A stretch of DNA of 64,000 nt, from positions 62,001 through 126,000 of the forward strand of contig NZ_JASFDV010000005.1 of the NCBI RefSeq assembly GCF_030766825.1. The letters run 5' to 3'. How positions within the stretch are numbered: the first letter of the stretch is position 1; each line of letters starts with the position of its first letter. Shown one piece after another: positions 33,880-42,902 of the stretch. Both the position numbers and the translations under genes were made by a program. A model generated the notes under the pieces. The model saw only the letters and a program-made list of their open reading frames with translations, was not told the origin of the DNA and made no database searches. This stretch comes from Nocardiopsis sp. CC223A. GTDB taxonomy: Bacteria > Actinomycetota > Actinomycetes > Streptosporangiales > Streptosporangiaceae.

Positions 33880-33911
33880 TTGACCTTCACACCGGTGTCA
33901 CGGCCTACCGT
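33880..33911 (+). promoter_or_regulatory. MerR-type promoter of the alpha/beta hydrolase
   Basis: TTGACC (33880-33885) and TACCGT (33906-33911) are spaced by 20 bp, with the perfect palindrome ACACCGGTGT centred in the spacer. ATG 33918 follows the -10 by 6 nt, so the mRNA is probably leaderless. It is nearly identical to the promoter at 22033-22064. Confidence 0.7.
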
Positions 33912-33917
33912 CGCCGC

Positions 33918-34688
33918 ATGATCGAACACTACGCACGCACCGTCAAGGGTTCCGGTCCCGGTCTGCTGCTCGCGCACGGCGGCGGGGGCGGGATCGAACC
34001 GAACTTCGGTCCGCTGCTGGCGGACCTGGCCCGCACGCACACCGTGGTCGGCCCGGACCTGCCGGGGTCGGGGGACACCCCGCGCGCCACCGGCCCCCTG
34101 GATCTGGACACGGTGGCCGATTCCCTGGTGGCCGCCGCCGTGGAGGAGGGGGTCGAGCGCTTCACCGTCCTGGGTTACTCCCTGGGCACCGCGGTGGCGG
34201 TCCGCGCCGCCACCCGCCACCCCGAGCGGGTGACCGGGCTGATCCTCACGGCCGGGTTCGCCCGGATCGACAACCGGACGCGGCTGAACGTCGACGTGTG
34301 GCGCACCCTGCTGGACGGGGACCGGGACACGATGGCCCGCTTCACCGTCTCCGTCGGCTTCGGCACCCCGGCCCTGGAAGCGCTGGACGCCGACGGACTC
34401 GAAGAGGCCGTGCGCGGGGTGGCCGGGTCGGTCCCCGCGGGCACCCCCGAGCAGGTGGAGCTGGTGGCCCGGGTGGACACCCGCGCCGACCTGCCCGGCA
34501 TCGCGGTGCCGACGCTGGTCGTGGCGGCGGCGCTGGACCGGCTGGCCTCCCCGGAGCTGTCCCGCGCGCTGGCGGCGGGCATCCCCGGAGCGGAGCTGGT
34601 GGAGATCGCCTCCGGTCACCTGGTCGCCGCCGAGGCCCCGGAGGAATGGGGCGAGGCCGTCCGCGGGTTCCTCGACCGGAACCCCTGA
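33918..34688 (+). CDS. Alpha/beta hydrolase, probable MerR target
   Basis: The 256-residue protein shows LLLAHGGGGGIEPNF (oxyanion region), VVGPDLPGSGDTP, the nucleophile elbow GYSLG in TVLGYSLGTAVAVRAA, and a C-terminal SGHLVAAEAPEEW carrying the catalytic His. There is no signal peptide. Its promoter and divergent MerR neighbour indicate inducible expression. It could be an esterase, lactonase or haloperoxidase-like enzyme. Confidence 0.87.
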   Translation: MIEHYARTVKGSGPGLLLAHGGGGGIEPNFGPLLADLARTHTVVGPDLPGSGDTPRATGPLDLDTVADSLVAAAVEEGVERFTVLGYSLGTAVAVRAATRHPERVTGLILTAGFARIDNRTRLNVDVWRTLLDGDRDTMARFTVSVGFGTPALEALDADGLEEAVRGVAGSVPAGTPEQVELVARVDTRADLPGIAVPTLVVAAALDRLASPELSRALAAGIPGAELVEIASGHLVAAEAPEEWGEAVRGFLDRNP

Positions 34689-35066
34689 GGCCGGTCGAAC
34701 CCCACGGCCGTGACGCGCCCCCCGATGACCGGTGAGGCGACGGCGGCGACCACCGGCCGGCCCCACGACCGCGGCCCGCCCCGCGGAGGCCGGGAGGGGT
34801 CGGTGCAGGCCGGCACCCCGTGGTCGGCCGGAGCCGTGAACCCGGGGAGCGCGTCGGGGAAGGCCCGGCGGTCGGCACCGCGCCGCCCGCCGGGTTCGCG
34901 GGCGCACCCGGGGAGGCGACCGGTTCGGGCCCCTCGTGCACCCTTGGTCACGATGGGCACAAGATCCCCTTCCGACACGGAACCGGCGGAGTGCGGGTGC
35001 GTCGGAGCGGGTAACGGATGAGCGTCCGGACACGGTGTCCGGCTCCCCTACCCCCTGGGAGACCCC
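34689..35066. other. Intergenic region with a 17-bp palindrome
   Basis: No supported gene. CCGGACAC-G-GTGTCCGG (35026-35042) is a perfect palindrome with a single central base, 24 bp before the next start codon. It could be an operator or a 5'-leader hairpin. Confidence 0.4.
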
Positions 35067-35675
35067 GTGAAGTTGTACGCCGACCGCCCGGTCCGCGCCC
35101 TGTTCCAGCTCGCCGCCGACGCCCTGGCCGTGGTGTGGGTCTACCTGTGGGTCCGGGCCGCGCTGGAGCTGCGCGACACCATCGGCGCCCTGGACCGGCC
35201 CGGCGAGCTCATGGCCGCCACCGGCCAGGGGTTCAGCGAGCACATGGACAGCGCCGCCGAGCAGGCCGCCAAGGTGCCCCTGGCCGGGGAGGCGCTGGCC
35301 GTGCCGTTCACGAACATGAGCGAGACCGGCGCCTCCCTGACCTCGGCGGGCGACTCCTTCCGGGAGACGGTCGCCTCGCTGGCCACCACACTGCCCCTGC
35401 TGGTGGCGGCGGTGCCGGTCCTGCTGGTGGCCACCACGTGGCTGCCCGCCCGGGCCGGGTGGATCGCCCGGGCCACCTCGGTGCGCCGGGCCGGGAAGCT
35501 GTCACCGCAGGCCCGCTCCCGCCTGCTGGCGCTGCGCGCTCTGACCACGGTGGCCCCGGCCCGGCTGGCCGCGGTCCACCCCGACCCCGCCGACGCCTGG
35601 CGCTCGGGGGACTCCGCGGCCCTGGACCGGTTGGCCGCGCTGGAGCTGCGCCGCATGGGGCTGAAGGCCGGGTGA
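35067..35675 (+). CDS. Actinobacterial membrane protein of unknown function, two helices
   Basis: The 202-residue protein has one hydrophobic helix near residues 14-30 (AADALAVVWVYLWVRAAL), a polar, probably extracytoplasmic segment of about 75 residues, and a second helix near 110-130 (LPLLVAAVPVLLVATTW). A cytoplasmic Arg/Ala-rich tail follows. GTG 35067 has GGGAGA 4-5 nt upstream. I recognise the layout as a common conserved actinobacterial hypothetical but no function. Confidence 0.72.
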   Translation: MKLYADRPVRALFQLAADALAVVWVYLWVRAALELRDTIGALDRPGELMAATGQGFSEHMDSAAEQAAKVPLAGEALAVPFTNMSETGASLTSAGDSFRETVASLATTLPLLVAAVPVLLVATTWLPARAGWIARATSVRRAGKLSPQARSRLLALRALTTVAPARLAAVHPDPADAWRSGDSAALDRLAALELRRMGLKAG

Positions 35676-35688
35676 GGCGGGCGCGGCC

Positions 35689-36360
35689 TCACTCCACCCG
35701 GATGAGGCCGCGCTGGAGCGCCGTGGTGATCGCCGCCGTGCGGTTGTCCACGCCGAGCTTGTCGAAGACGTGGACCAGGTGGGTCTTGACCGTGGCCTCG
35801 CTGATGAACAGCTCGCGGGCGATCGCCCGGTTGGACAGCCCGCGCGCCAGCAGGCCGAGGATCTCCAGTTCCCGGCCGCTGAGCGCGGGCCGGGGCGAGC
35901 GCAGCCGGTCCATCAGCCGCCCGGCCACGTCGGGGTCCAGGGCGGTGCGCCCCTGCGAGGCGGTGCGCACCGCCTCGCACAGCCGGTCGGGCGGGGCGTC
36001 CTTGAGCATGTAGCCGGTCGCCCCGGCCTCGACCGCCGCCAGGATGTCGGCGTCGGTGTCGTAGGTGGTCAGGACCAGGACCGGGGGCGCCGGGTCGAGC
36101 CGGGTGATGTGCCGGATGGCGGTCACCCCGTCCATGCCCGCACCCATCCGCAGGTCCATCAGCACCACGTCCACCTGCACCGGGTCCACCGGCACCGGGT
36201 CCGCTCCCCGGGCACCGGTGAGGAGGTCCAGGGCGGCCTGCCCGTCGGCGGCCTCGGCGACCACGTCCATGTCCGGGCGGTCGGCGAACATCGCCTTGAG
36301 CCCGTGGCGGACCACCGGGTGGTCGTCCACCAGCAGGATGCGCAGGGGGTCCCCCGTCAC
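35689..36360 (-). CDS. NarL/FixJ-type response regulator
   Basis: The 223-residue protein has a receiver domain (LLVDDHPVVRHGL, phospho-acceptor Asp69 in VVLMDLRM, TTYDTD, GYMLKDAPP) with a short insertion before Asp69, and a LuxR-type HTH (LSGRELEILGLLARGLSNRA and SEATVKTHLVHVFDKLGV). GTG 36360 overlaps the kinase stop by 4 bp, so both are co-translated. The pair probably controls itself and the divergent ABC exporter. Confidence 0.93.
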   Translation of the reverse strand: MTGDPLRILLVDDHPVVRHGLKAMFADRPDMDVVAEAADGQAALDLLTGARGADPVPVDPVQVDVVLMDLRMGAGMDGVTAIRHITRLDPAPPVLVLTTYDTDADILAAVEAGATGYMLKDAPPDRLCEAVRTASQGRTALDPDVAGRLMDRLRSPRPALSGRELEILGLLARGLSNRAIARELFISEATVKTHLVHVFDKLGVDNRTAAITTALQRGLIRVE

Positions 36361-37658
36361 CGCCGCTCCTCTCCCCGGGACTCCTCTCCCCCGGTCCGGG
36401 CCAGGGGCAGCCGGACCGCGACCACCGTGCCCTCGCCGGGCGCCGACTCCACCGCCCAGGCGCCGCCCAGCGCGGTGATCCGCTCGCGCAGGGCGGCCAG
36501 TCCGAACCCGGTGCCGTCCGGGCGCGGACCGGCCCGGTCCGGGACGAAGCCCGCCCCGTCGTCGTACACGTCCAGTGTGACCTCCCCGTCCAGGTACCCG
36601 AGGGTGACCACCGCCGTGTCGGCGCGGGCGTGCGCCGCCACGTTCGCCAGGCTCGCCTGGGCGGCGCGCAGCAGCGCCACCTCGTACCCCGACGGCAGCG
36701 GCACCGGGACGCCGTCGAGCCGGAACCGGCAGTCGACGCCGGTGCGCGCCGTCCGTTCGCACAGCCGGGCCAGTGCCTCGGGCAGCCCGGCTCCGGTGAG
36801 CGAGGGCGGGGCCAGGTCGCGGACGAACCGGCGGGCCTCGGCGAGGTTGGCCGAGGCGCTCTCGCGGGCCTCGGCGATGTGCGCGGTCGCGGTGCCGGGG
36901 TCGCCCGGCAGGGCGTTCTCCGCGACGCGCAGCAGCAGGACGATGCTGGACAACCCCTGGGCGAGGGTGTCGTGGATCTCCCGGGCCAGGCGTTCGCGCT
37001 CGTCCAGCACCCCGGCCCGGCGTTCGGCCTCGGCCAGCTCGCTCCGGGTGCGGGTGAGGGTCTCGATGAGGGCGCGGCGCTGCTCGCCCTCCCGGTGCAG
37101 GGCGTCGTAGCCCACCGCGATGGCGACCGCGAACACGGCGCCCAGTACCGGGCCGAGCACCATGCCCGCGGTGAGGTCGCCGGTGTGCAGCGCCTGCCCG
37201 ACCACCACCGACGCGGTGATGACGACGACGGCCAGCACCGCGTGCGCCCCGCGCAGCAGGTGCAGGTGCAGGAAGTACAGGGGGAAGGCCAGCCACACGA
37301 AGTCGGGCGAGGCCCAGGCCAGCAGCGCCCACAGTGCGGTCACCCCGGCCAGCCACGCCAGGGAGCGAACGCGGTGCACGTCGTGGCGGGCCGCCAGGGC
37401 ACCGGCGCAGTAGACGGCCCCGAGCAGCAGGGCACCGGCCGGGACGGCCCGGCGCACCGTCTCCGGGTGGGCGGCGAGCGACCCCGCCTCCGGTGACAGT
37501 ACGTAGCGGGCGGTGCCGATGACCAGGAGCAGCAGGAAGCAGGCGTGCAGCAGCAGCCGCAGCACCGCCAGCACGGTCGCCACCGGTGGCGGGCCCGGCA
37601 CCGCCGACCGGTCGGCGGCCGGCTCCGGGCCCTGGAGCGTGTTCTCCCTGTTGCGCAT
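36357..37658 (-). CDS. Membrane sensor histidine kinase (HisKA_3 family)
   Basis: About 433 residues: several N-terminal helices (residues about 28-185), a coiled-coil linker, the HisKA_3 dimerisation site LAREIHDTLAQGLSSIV with the phosphorylated His near residue 229, and an HATPase domain with N-box-like SLANVAAHA, DVYDDGAGF and GFGLAALRERI. Of two consecutive ATGs the second (37658) is chosen because TAGGCT lies 6 nt before it, a leaderless arrangement. It partners the following response regulator. Confidence 0.9.
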   Translation of the reverse strand: MRNRENTLQGPEPAADRSAVPGPPPVATVLAVLRLLLHACFLLLLVIGTARYVLSPEAGSLAAHPETVRRAVPAGALLLGAVYCAGALAARHDVHRVRSLAWLAGVTALWALLAWASPDFVWLAFPLYFLHLHLLRGAHAVLAVVVITASVVVGQALHTGDLTAGMVLGPVLGAVFAVAIAVGYDALHREGEQRRALIETLTRTRSELAEAERRAGVLDERERLAREIHDTLAQGLSSIVLLLRVAENALPGDPGTATAHIAEARESASANLAEARRFVRDLAPPSLTGAGLPEALARLCERTARTGVDCRFRLDGVPVPLPSGYEVALLRAAQASLANVAAHARADTAVVTLGYLDGEVTLDVYDDGAGFVPDRAGPRPDGTGFGLAALRERITALGGAWAVESAPGEGTVVAVRLPLARTGGEESRGEERR

Positions 37659-37691
37659 CATCGCAGCCTACGACGGGCCTTGCTGGCCGCG

Positions 37692-37711
37692 CATCAATCG
37701 TTCGATTGATG
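37692..37711. promoter_or_regulatory. Perfect inverted repeat upstream of the two-component genes
   Basis: CATCAATCG-TT-CGATTGATG has perfect 9-bp arms. It sits 22 bp upstream of the kinase -10 hexamer (37665-37670), covering the -35 region, and also faces the divergent ABC genes, so it is the likely operator of the response regulator or another dimeric repressor. Confidence 0.6.
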
Positions 37712-37826
37712 TCCGACTCCACCTCTCGGGGCCGCCGAACACACCGTTCCCACGATGTGGCCGAGCCCCCTCCGGCGGGAGGGTGGGGACGTCGTGAACA
37801 CCGTGCACCACAGAGAGGAGGACGCC

Positions 37827-38930
37827 GTGTTCGTCGCCCTGCGTGACATTCGCTTCGCTCGCGGGAGGTTCGCCCTGATGGGGTCGGTCATCGCCCTCGT
37901 CACCCTGCTGATCGTCCTGCTGTCGGGGCTGACCGCCGGACTGGCCGATCAGTCCACGTCGGCGGTCAGGGGCCTGGCGGCCGACCGCATCGCCTTCGGA
38001 ACCTCCGGGGACGGGGAGGTCGAGCCCTCCTACGCCGACAGCACCGTCACCGCCGCCCAGGTGGACGCCTGGTCCGCCGCCGCCGGGGTGGCCTGGGCCG
38101 AGCCGCTCGGCATCACTCGAACCCGGGTGGAGACGTCCGGTGAGGACTCCGCCGCCGTCGCCCTGTTCGGGGCGCCCGCGAACGGAGCCCTGGCCCCGGA
38201 GGGGCTGGCCGACGGCCTGGTCCTGGACACCGGGCTGGCCGCGGAGCTGGGGGTGTCCGCCGGGGACACCCTCACCGTCGCCGGGACCGAACTCACCGTC
38301 GACGCGCTCGCCGACACCGGCGACCACAGCCACACCCCCGCGGTGTGGGCCGACATCGCCACCTGGCGGGACGTCGATCCACGGGTCCGGCACGCGCGGG
38401 GCGGGGACGCGCCGGTGGCGAACACGGTCGCGGTCGGCCTGGCCGAGGGCGCCGACGGCGACGCGGTGGCCGCGGCCGCCGACGCGGCGGCCGGGACCCT
38501 GTCGGCCACCCGCACCGGCAGCCTCACCGCGATCGGGTCCTTCTCCTCCGAGAACGGGTCCCTGCTCACCATGCAGGGGTTCCTGTACGTCATCTCCGCG
38601 CTGGTCGTGGGCGCGTTCCTGACGGTGTGGACCGTCCAGCGCTCCGGTGACATCGCCATCCTCAAGGCGCTCGGCGGCTCCACCCGCCACCTGCTGCGCG
38701 ACGCCCTGGCCCAGGCGCTGGTCGTGCTGGTCGCGGGCACCGCCGTCGGCGGGGCCGCGGGGGTCGCCCTGGGAGCGCTGGCCGCCGGGGCCCTGCCGTT
38801 CTCCCTGACCGCGGCGACCACGGTCGGCCCGGTGGCCGCGCTGGTCGTGCTCGGCATGCTCGGCGCGGTCCTGGCCGTACGCCGTATCACCTCCGTAGAC
38901 CCGCTGACCGCCCTGGGAGGCGTCCGATGA
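37827..38930 (+). CDS. FtsX-type ABC transporter permease
   Basis: The 367-residue permease has an N-terminal helix (FALMGSVIALVTLLIVLLSGL), a large extracytoplasmic MacB-like domain and three C-terminal helices with the FtsX motif SGDIAILKALGGSTRHLL. GTG 37827 is chosen because GAGAGGAGG lies 5 nt upstream; an in-frame GTG at 37755 is less supported. Its last codons overlap the ATPase start by 4 bp. With the two-component system divergent, a cell-envelope stress or peptide-export role is plausible. Confidence 0.88.
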   Translation: MFVALRDIRFARGRFALMGSVIALVTLLIVLLSGLTAGLADQSTSAVRGLAADRIAFGTSGDGEVEPSYADSTVTAAQVDAWSAAAGVAWAEPLGITRTRVETSGEDSAAVALFGAPANGALAPEGLADGLVLDTGLAAELGVSAGDTLTVAGTELTVDALADTGDHSHTPAVWADIATWRDVDPRVRHARGGDAPVANTVAVGLAEGADGDAVAAAADAAAGTLSATRTGSLTAIGSFSSENGSLLTMQGFLYVISALVVGAFLTVWTVQRSGDIAILKALGGSTRHLLRDALAQALVVLVAGTAVGGAAGVALGALAAGALPFSLTAATTVGPVAALVVLGMLGAVLAVRRITSVDPLTALGGVR

Positions 38931-39625
38931 CCCTGGAACTGAGCGATGTGACCCTGACCTACCCCGACGGCGACGGCCGGATCACCGCCCTGGACCGGGT
39001 GTCGGTCCGGGTGGCGCCCGGGGAGTCGGCCGCCGTGGTCGGCCCCTCCGGTTCGGGCAAGTCGAGCCTGCTGGCGGTGGCCGCCGCGCTGATCCGCCCG
39101 GACGCGGGGACCGTGCGGATCGGCGGCACCGACACCCTGGGGCTGCGGCCGCGGGAGCTGTCGGAGCTGCGGCTGCGCGAGATCGGCATCGTCTTCCAGC
39201 AGCCGAACCTGGTGGCGTCGCTGACCGCCGCGGAGCAGCTGGTGGTCACCGAGCACATGCGCGCCCGGGGCCGGGGAGGGCGGGCGCGCATGCGGGCCGC
39301 CCGGGAGCGGGCGATGGAGACGCTGGCGGCGGTGGGGCTGGCCGGGAAGGAGCACCGGCACCCGCACCGGCTGTCCGGCGGCGAGCGGCAGCGGGTGAAC
39401 ATCGCCCGCGCCCTGATGGGGCGGCCGAGCGTGCTGGTGGTGGACGAGCCGACGGCGGCGCTGGACCACGAGCGCGGCGAACGGATCATGGAATTGGTCG
39501 CGGATGCGACCCGCACGTTCGACGTGGCGACCCTGCTGGTCACCCACGACACCGAGTACCTGGGGTACGCGGCGAGCGTGCTGGAGATGCGCGACGGCCG
39601 CCTGCGGATCCCGGACCGGGCCTGA
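38927..39625 (+). CDS. ABC transporter ATP-binding protein (MacB/LolD type)
   Basis: The 232-residue ATPase shows Walker A GPSGSGKSS, the Q-loop VFQQPNLVASL, signature LSGGERQRVNIARAL, Walker B VLVVDEPTAAL and the H-loop LLVTHD. ATG 38927 overlaps the permease stop (ATGA), giving a two-gene exporter. It would energise the FtsX permease as a homodimer at the membrane. Confidence 0.94.
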   Translation: MTLELSDVTLTYPDGDGRITALDRVSVRVAPGESAAVVGPSGSGKSSLLAVAAALIRPDAGTVRIGGTDTLGLRPRELSELRLREIGIVFQQPNLVASLTAAEQLVVTEHMRARGRGGRARMRAARERAMETLAAVGLAGKEHRHPHRLSGGERQRVNIARALMGRPSVLVVDEPTAALDHERGERIMELVADATRTFDVATLLVTHDTEYLGYAASVLEMRDGRLRIPDRA

Positions 39626-39720
39626 GCACCGGTTGGCCTGTTCCGGCCACCGGGGCCGGGGGCCGGGCGCGCGTCGGGGGCGACACCTAGTCTGGGGCCA
39701 ACCTACCCCGGGAGACGCCC

Positions 39721-41235
39721 GTGCACCTGTCCGCACTGCTCGACTTCGACGTCGTGCCCCTGGACGCCGAGGACGCCGTGGCCGTCCTGCTCGACATCAC
39801 CGCGCCCGAACGGGGGCAGGACGCCCGACGGCCCAGGGCGACCTTCCAGATCGTCCTGGACACCAGCGGTTCCATGCAGGGCGGCCGCCTGGCCGGGGCG
39901 GTGCAGGCCCTGCTGGGGCTGGTCGACCGGCTCGACCCCTCCGACGACTTCGGGCTGGTCGTGTTCGACACCCAGGCGCGTGTGGTGGTGCCCTGCGGAC
40001 CGCTGACCGACAAGCCCGCCGCCCGGCGGGCCATCGGGGAGCTGCGGGCGAACGGGGGCACCGACCTGTCCAGCGGCCTGCTGCGCGGCGTCCAGGAGGC
40101 CCGCCGGGCGGGCGGGGAACGGGGTGCGACGCTGCTGCTCATCTCGGACGGGCACGCCAACAACGGCGTCACCGACCACGACCTGCTGCGGCAGGTGGCG
40201 GCCGACGCCTACGGGCACGGGGTCGCGGTGGGCACGCTCGGCTACGGGCTGGGCTACGACGAGGCGCTGCTCGGTGCGGTGGCCGAGGGCGGTACGGGCA
40301 GCGCCCTGTTCGCCGAGGACCCCGACACCGCGGGCGGGCTGATCGTGCAGGAGGCGGAGTACCTGCTGGCCAAGAGCGCTCAGGCGGTGTCGCTGCGGAT
40401 CCCGGCGGGCGAGCACGTGCGGGCGGTGGACGTGGTCGGCGAGATGCCCTCGCACCGCCTGCCGGACGGGTCGGTGGTGGTGGAACTGGGCGACTTCCAC
40501 TCCGGTGAGGAGCGCCGGCTGCTGCTGCGGCTGGAGGTGCCGGGGATGTCGTCTCTGGGGACGGTCACCCTGACCACGCTGGAGGTCACCTATGTGGACC
40601 CGGAGACCCTGACGACCTACAACGCGACACTGCCGGTCGGTGTGAACGTGGTGCCGGGCGACGAGGCCGCGGGCCGGGTGCCGCGCCCGGAGGTGCGCAC
40701 CGAGGAGGCGCTCCAGAAGGCGCAGACCGCCAAGAAGCGGGCGAGCGAGGCGCTGCGGCGGGGCGACCGGGCCGAGGCGGCCCGGCTGCTGGACCGGGCC
40801 GGGCAGGACCTGGACGACCTGGACACGCCGGACTTCCTCGGTGGCGGCCCCGCGGCCCCGGGCGCCGCGTACGGGGCACCCCCGTCGGCGGCCGCCGCCC
40901 AGTCCGCGGAGTTGCGGGACATGGCCCGCAGGGCCCGCAGGGACGACATCTCGCGGGCCGCCAAGATGACCTACGCCAGCCAGTCCGGGTACTCCCGCAA
41001 GCGGGGCCGCTACGAGCAGTCGCAGTCCCAGGCCCCGTCGGCACCGCCGGCGCCCGGGACGCCCACCGGCCCGCAGGCGTCGCCTCCCCCCGCCCCGGCG
41101 GGCGACCCGGGGCAGGAGCCGCCCGCCGCGCCGCGGCGCAGGCGGCGGCTGCGCGACCAGGACCCCGACCGGCGGCTCTCCTCCCCGGACTCCCCCGAGG
41201 AGGGCGGTGGACAGGGCGGGACCGAGCGGTCCTGA
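39721..41235 (+). CDS. VWA-domain protein with disordered C-terminus
   Basis: The 504-residue protein has a von Willebrand A domain with a complete MIDAS: IVLDTSGSMQGG, the Thr in GGTDLSSGL and the Asp in LLISDGHANNG. A beta-rich domain follows (about residues 230-340), then a helical segment LQKAQTAKKRASEALRRGD and a long Pro/Ala/Gln tail. There is no signal peptide. GTG 39721 is preceded by GGGAGA, and TAGTCT (39689-39694) is a candidate -10. Proteins of this type often bind partners or chaperone large complexes; the partner is unknown. Confidence 0.86.
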   Translation: MHLSALLDFDVVPLDAEDAVAVLLDITAPERGQDARRPRATFQIVLDTSGSMQGGRLAGAVQALLGLVDRLDPSDDFGLVVFDTQARVVVPCGPLTDKPAARRAIGELRANGGTDLSSGLLRGVQEARRAGGERGATLLLISDGHANNGVTDHDLLRQVAADAYGHGVAVGTLGYGLGYDEALLGAVAEGGTGSALFAEDPDTAGGLIVQEAEYLLAKSAQAVSLRIPAGEHVRAVDVVGEMPSHRLPDGSVVVELGDFHSGEERRLLLRLEVPGMSSLGTVTLTTLEVTYVDPETLTTYNATLPVGVNVVPGDEAAGRVPRPEVRTEEALQKAQTAKKRASEALRRGDRAEAARLLDRAGQDLDDLDTPDFLGGGPAAPGAAYGAPPSAAAAQSAELRDMARRARRDDISRAAKMTYASQSGYSRKRGRYEQSQSQAPSAPPAPGTPTGPQASPPPAPAGDPGQEPPAAPRRRRRLRDQDPDRRLSSPDSPEEGGGQGGTERS

Positions 41236-41244
41236 CCGGCCGGG

Positions 41245-42024
41245 TCAGGGCACCTGGTAGCAGGAGTCCCTGACGTCGGTGACGGCCATGTGCCCCGGGG
41301 CGTGCCCGATGGCGAACTCCGGGGCCGAGGCCGCCACCGCGGCCTGCGGGGTCACCCCGCACGCCCAGAACACCGGGATCTCCCCCTCCCGCACCTGGAC
41401 CGGGTCGCCGTAGTCGGGCCGGGACAGGTCGGCGATGCCCAGCGCCGCCGGGTCGCCCACGTGCACCGGCGCCCCGTGCACGGCCGGGTAGCGGGAGGTG
41501 ATGCGCACGGCGTCGGCCACCCGGTCCGCCGGGATCGGCCGCATGGACACCACCAGCGGGCCGCGGAACCGCCCGGCCGGACGGCACTCCCGGTTGGTCC
41601 GGTACATCGCGACGTTGGTCCCGGCCTCGATGTGGCGCACCGGGACCCCGGCCTCCAGCAGCGGCGTCTCGAAGGTGAAGCTGCACCCGATAAGGAACGC
41701 CACCAGGTCGTCCCGCCACAGGTCGGTGACGTCGGTGCGCTCCTCGGCCGGCTCGCCGTGCCGGTAGACGCGGTAGGCGGGCAGGTCGGTGCGCAGGTCG
41801 CCGTCGAACACCGACGCCGACACCTGCCCCGGTTCGGTCACGTCCAGCACCGGGCACGGTTTGGGGTTGCGCTGGGCGAACAGCAGGAAGTCGAAGGCCG
41901 CCTCGCGCGGCAGGGCGATGAGGTTGGCCTGCGCGTACCCGGGGCTGAACCCCGAGGTGGTCGTGCGCAGCCCGGAGCGGAACAGCGCGCGGGCCTGCTT
42001 CGGGGACAGCCGGGCCGGGTCCAT
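41245..42024 (-). CDS. DUF1445-family hydro-lyase, last gene of the 5-oxoproline operon
   Basis: The 259-residue protein matches the YcsI/DUF1445 family: [72 protein letters not shown] and the C-terminal [12 protein letters not shown] and ITHAPGHM-type motif (here [12 protein letters not shown]). Family members are annotated as putative hydro-lyases and D-glutamate cyclase relatives. GGAGAGG precedes ATG 42024. It closes the pxp operon, as ycsI does in Bacillus subtilis. Confidence 0.88.
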   Translation of the reverse strand: MDPARLSPKQARALFRSGLRTTTSGFSPGYAQANLIALPREAAFDFLLFAQRNPKPCPVLDVTEPGQVSASVFDGDLRTDLPAYRVYRHGEPAEERTDVTDLWRDDLVAFLIGCSFTFETPLLEAGVPVRHIEAGTNVAMYRTNRECRPAGRFRGPLVVSMRPIPADRVADAVRITSRYPAVHGAPVHVGDPAALGIADLSRPDYGDPVQVREGEIPVFWACGVTPQAAVAASAPEFAIGHAPGHMAVTDVRDSCYQVP

Positions 42025-42047
42025 CGGCGGCCTCTCCTTCCAGAGTT

Positions 42048-42902
42048 CTAGAGCGTGAAGCGGATCGCGGTCCCGGGCCTGGCCTGGGCCGCCCGGGGCA
42101 GGTCGGTGGAGCGGACCACCGCGATCACCGGGTACCCGCCGGTGACCGGGTGGTCGGCCAGGAACAGCACGGGTTCGCCGGTGGGCGGCACCTGGAGCGA
42201 CCCGGGCACCATGCCCTCGCTGGGCAGTTCGCCCTCGCGCGACCGTTCCAGGACCGGCCCGGACAGCCGGGCGCCGACCCGGTCGCTGCGCGAGGTGACC
42301 TCGTAGGCGCAGGTGAGCAGGGTCGTGAGGGCGTCGCCGGTGAACCAGTCCTCGCGCGGGCCCGGGACCACGCGCAGGGTCGTCTCCGGTCCGCCGACCG
42401 GCGGGACCGGGGCCAGGTCGACGTTGGGGAACCCGGCGGGCGGCGGGCCGACCGGCAGCAGGGTCCCGGGGGTGGGCACGTCGGGGCCGAGCCCGGCCAG
42501 CACGTCGGTGCTGCGCGAGCCCAGGACCGGCGGTACGGCCACGCCTCCGCGCACGGCCAGGTAGGTGCGCAGGCCCCGGGTCGGGAGGCCCATCGTCAGT
42601 TCGGCGCCGTCGGCCAGCCGCAGGACGGTGTTCATGGCGGCCCCGCGGCCGTCCACTTGGAGCGGTACCTCGGCCCCGGTGACGGCGACCGTCAGGGGGC
42701 CGCGGGCCCGTACCCTCAGCCCGCCCAGGGTGGCCTCCAGGGCGGCGGCCCCGGCCGGGTTGGCGAGCATGCGGTTGGCCAGGGCGTAGGAGGCGGCGTC
42801 GGCGGCGCCGGAGCGGCCCACGCCCAGGGCGGCGTGGCCGAACCGCCCGGTGTCCTGGACCGTGGTCAGCGGCCCGGTCGCCACGATCTCCAGGGCGTTC
42901 AC
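42048..42902 (-). CDS. pxpC: 5-oxoprolinase subunit C (KipA / biotin-dependent carboxyltransferase-like)
   Basis: The 284-residue subunit shows the family N-terminus [59 protein letters not shown] and the C-terminal [16 protein letters not shown]. With PxpA and PxpB it hydrolyses 5-oxoproline to glutamate using ATP. GTG 42902 overlaps the pxpB stop by 4 bp and is preceded by GAGGAGG, which rejects a longer in-frame extension. Confidence 0.9.
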   Translation of the reverse strand: MNALEIVATGPLTTVQDTGRFGHAALGVGRSGAADAASYALANRMLANPAGAAALEATLGGLRVRARGPLTVAVTGAEVPLQVDGRGAAMNTVLRLADGAELTMGLPTRGLRTYLAVRGGVAVPPVLGSRSTDVLAGLGPDVPTPGTLLPVGPPPAGFPNVDLAPVPPVGGPETTLRVVPGPREDWFTGDALTTLLTCAYEVTSRSDRVGARLSGPVLERSREGELPSEGMVPGSLQVPPTGEPVLFLADHPVTGGYPVIAVVRSTDLPRAAQARPGTAIRFTL

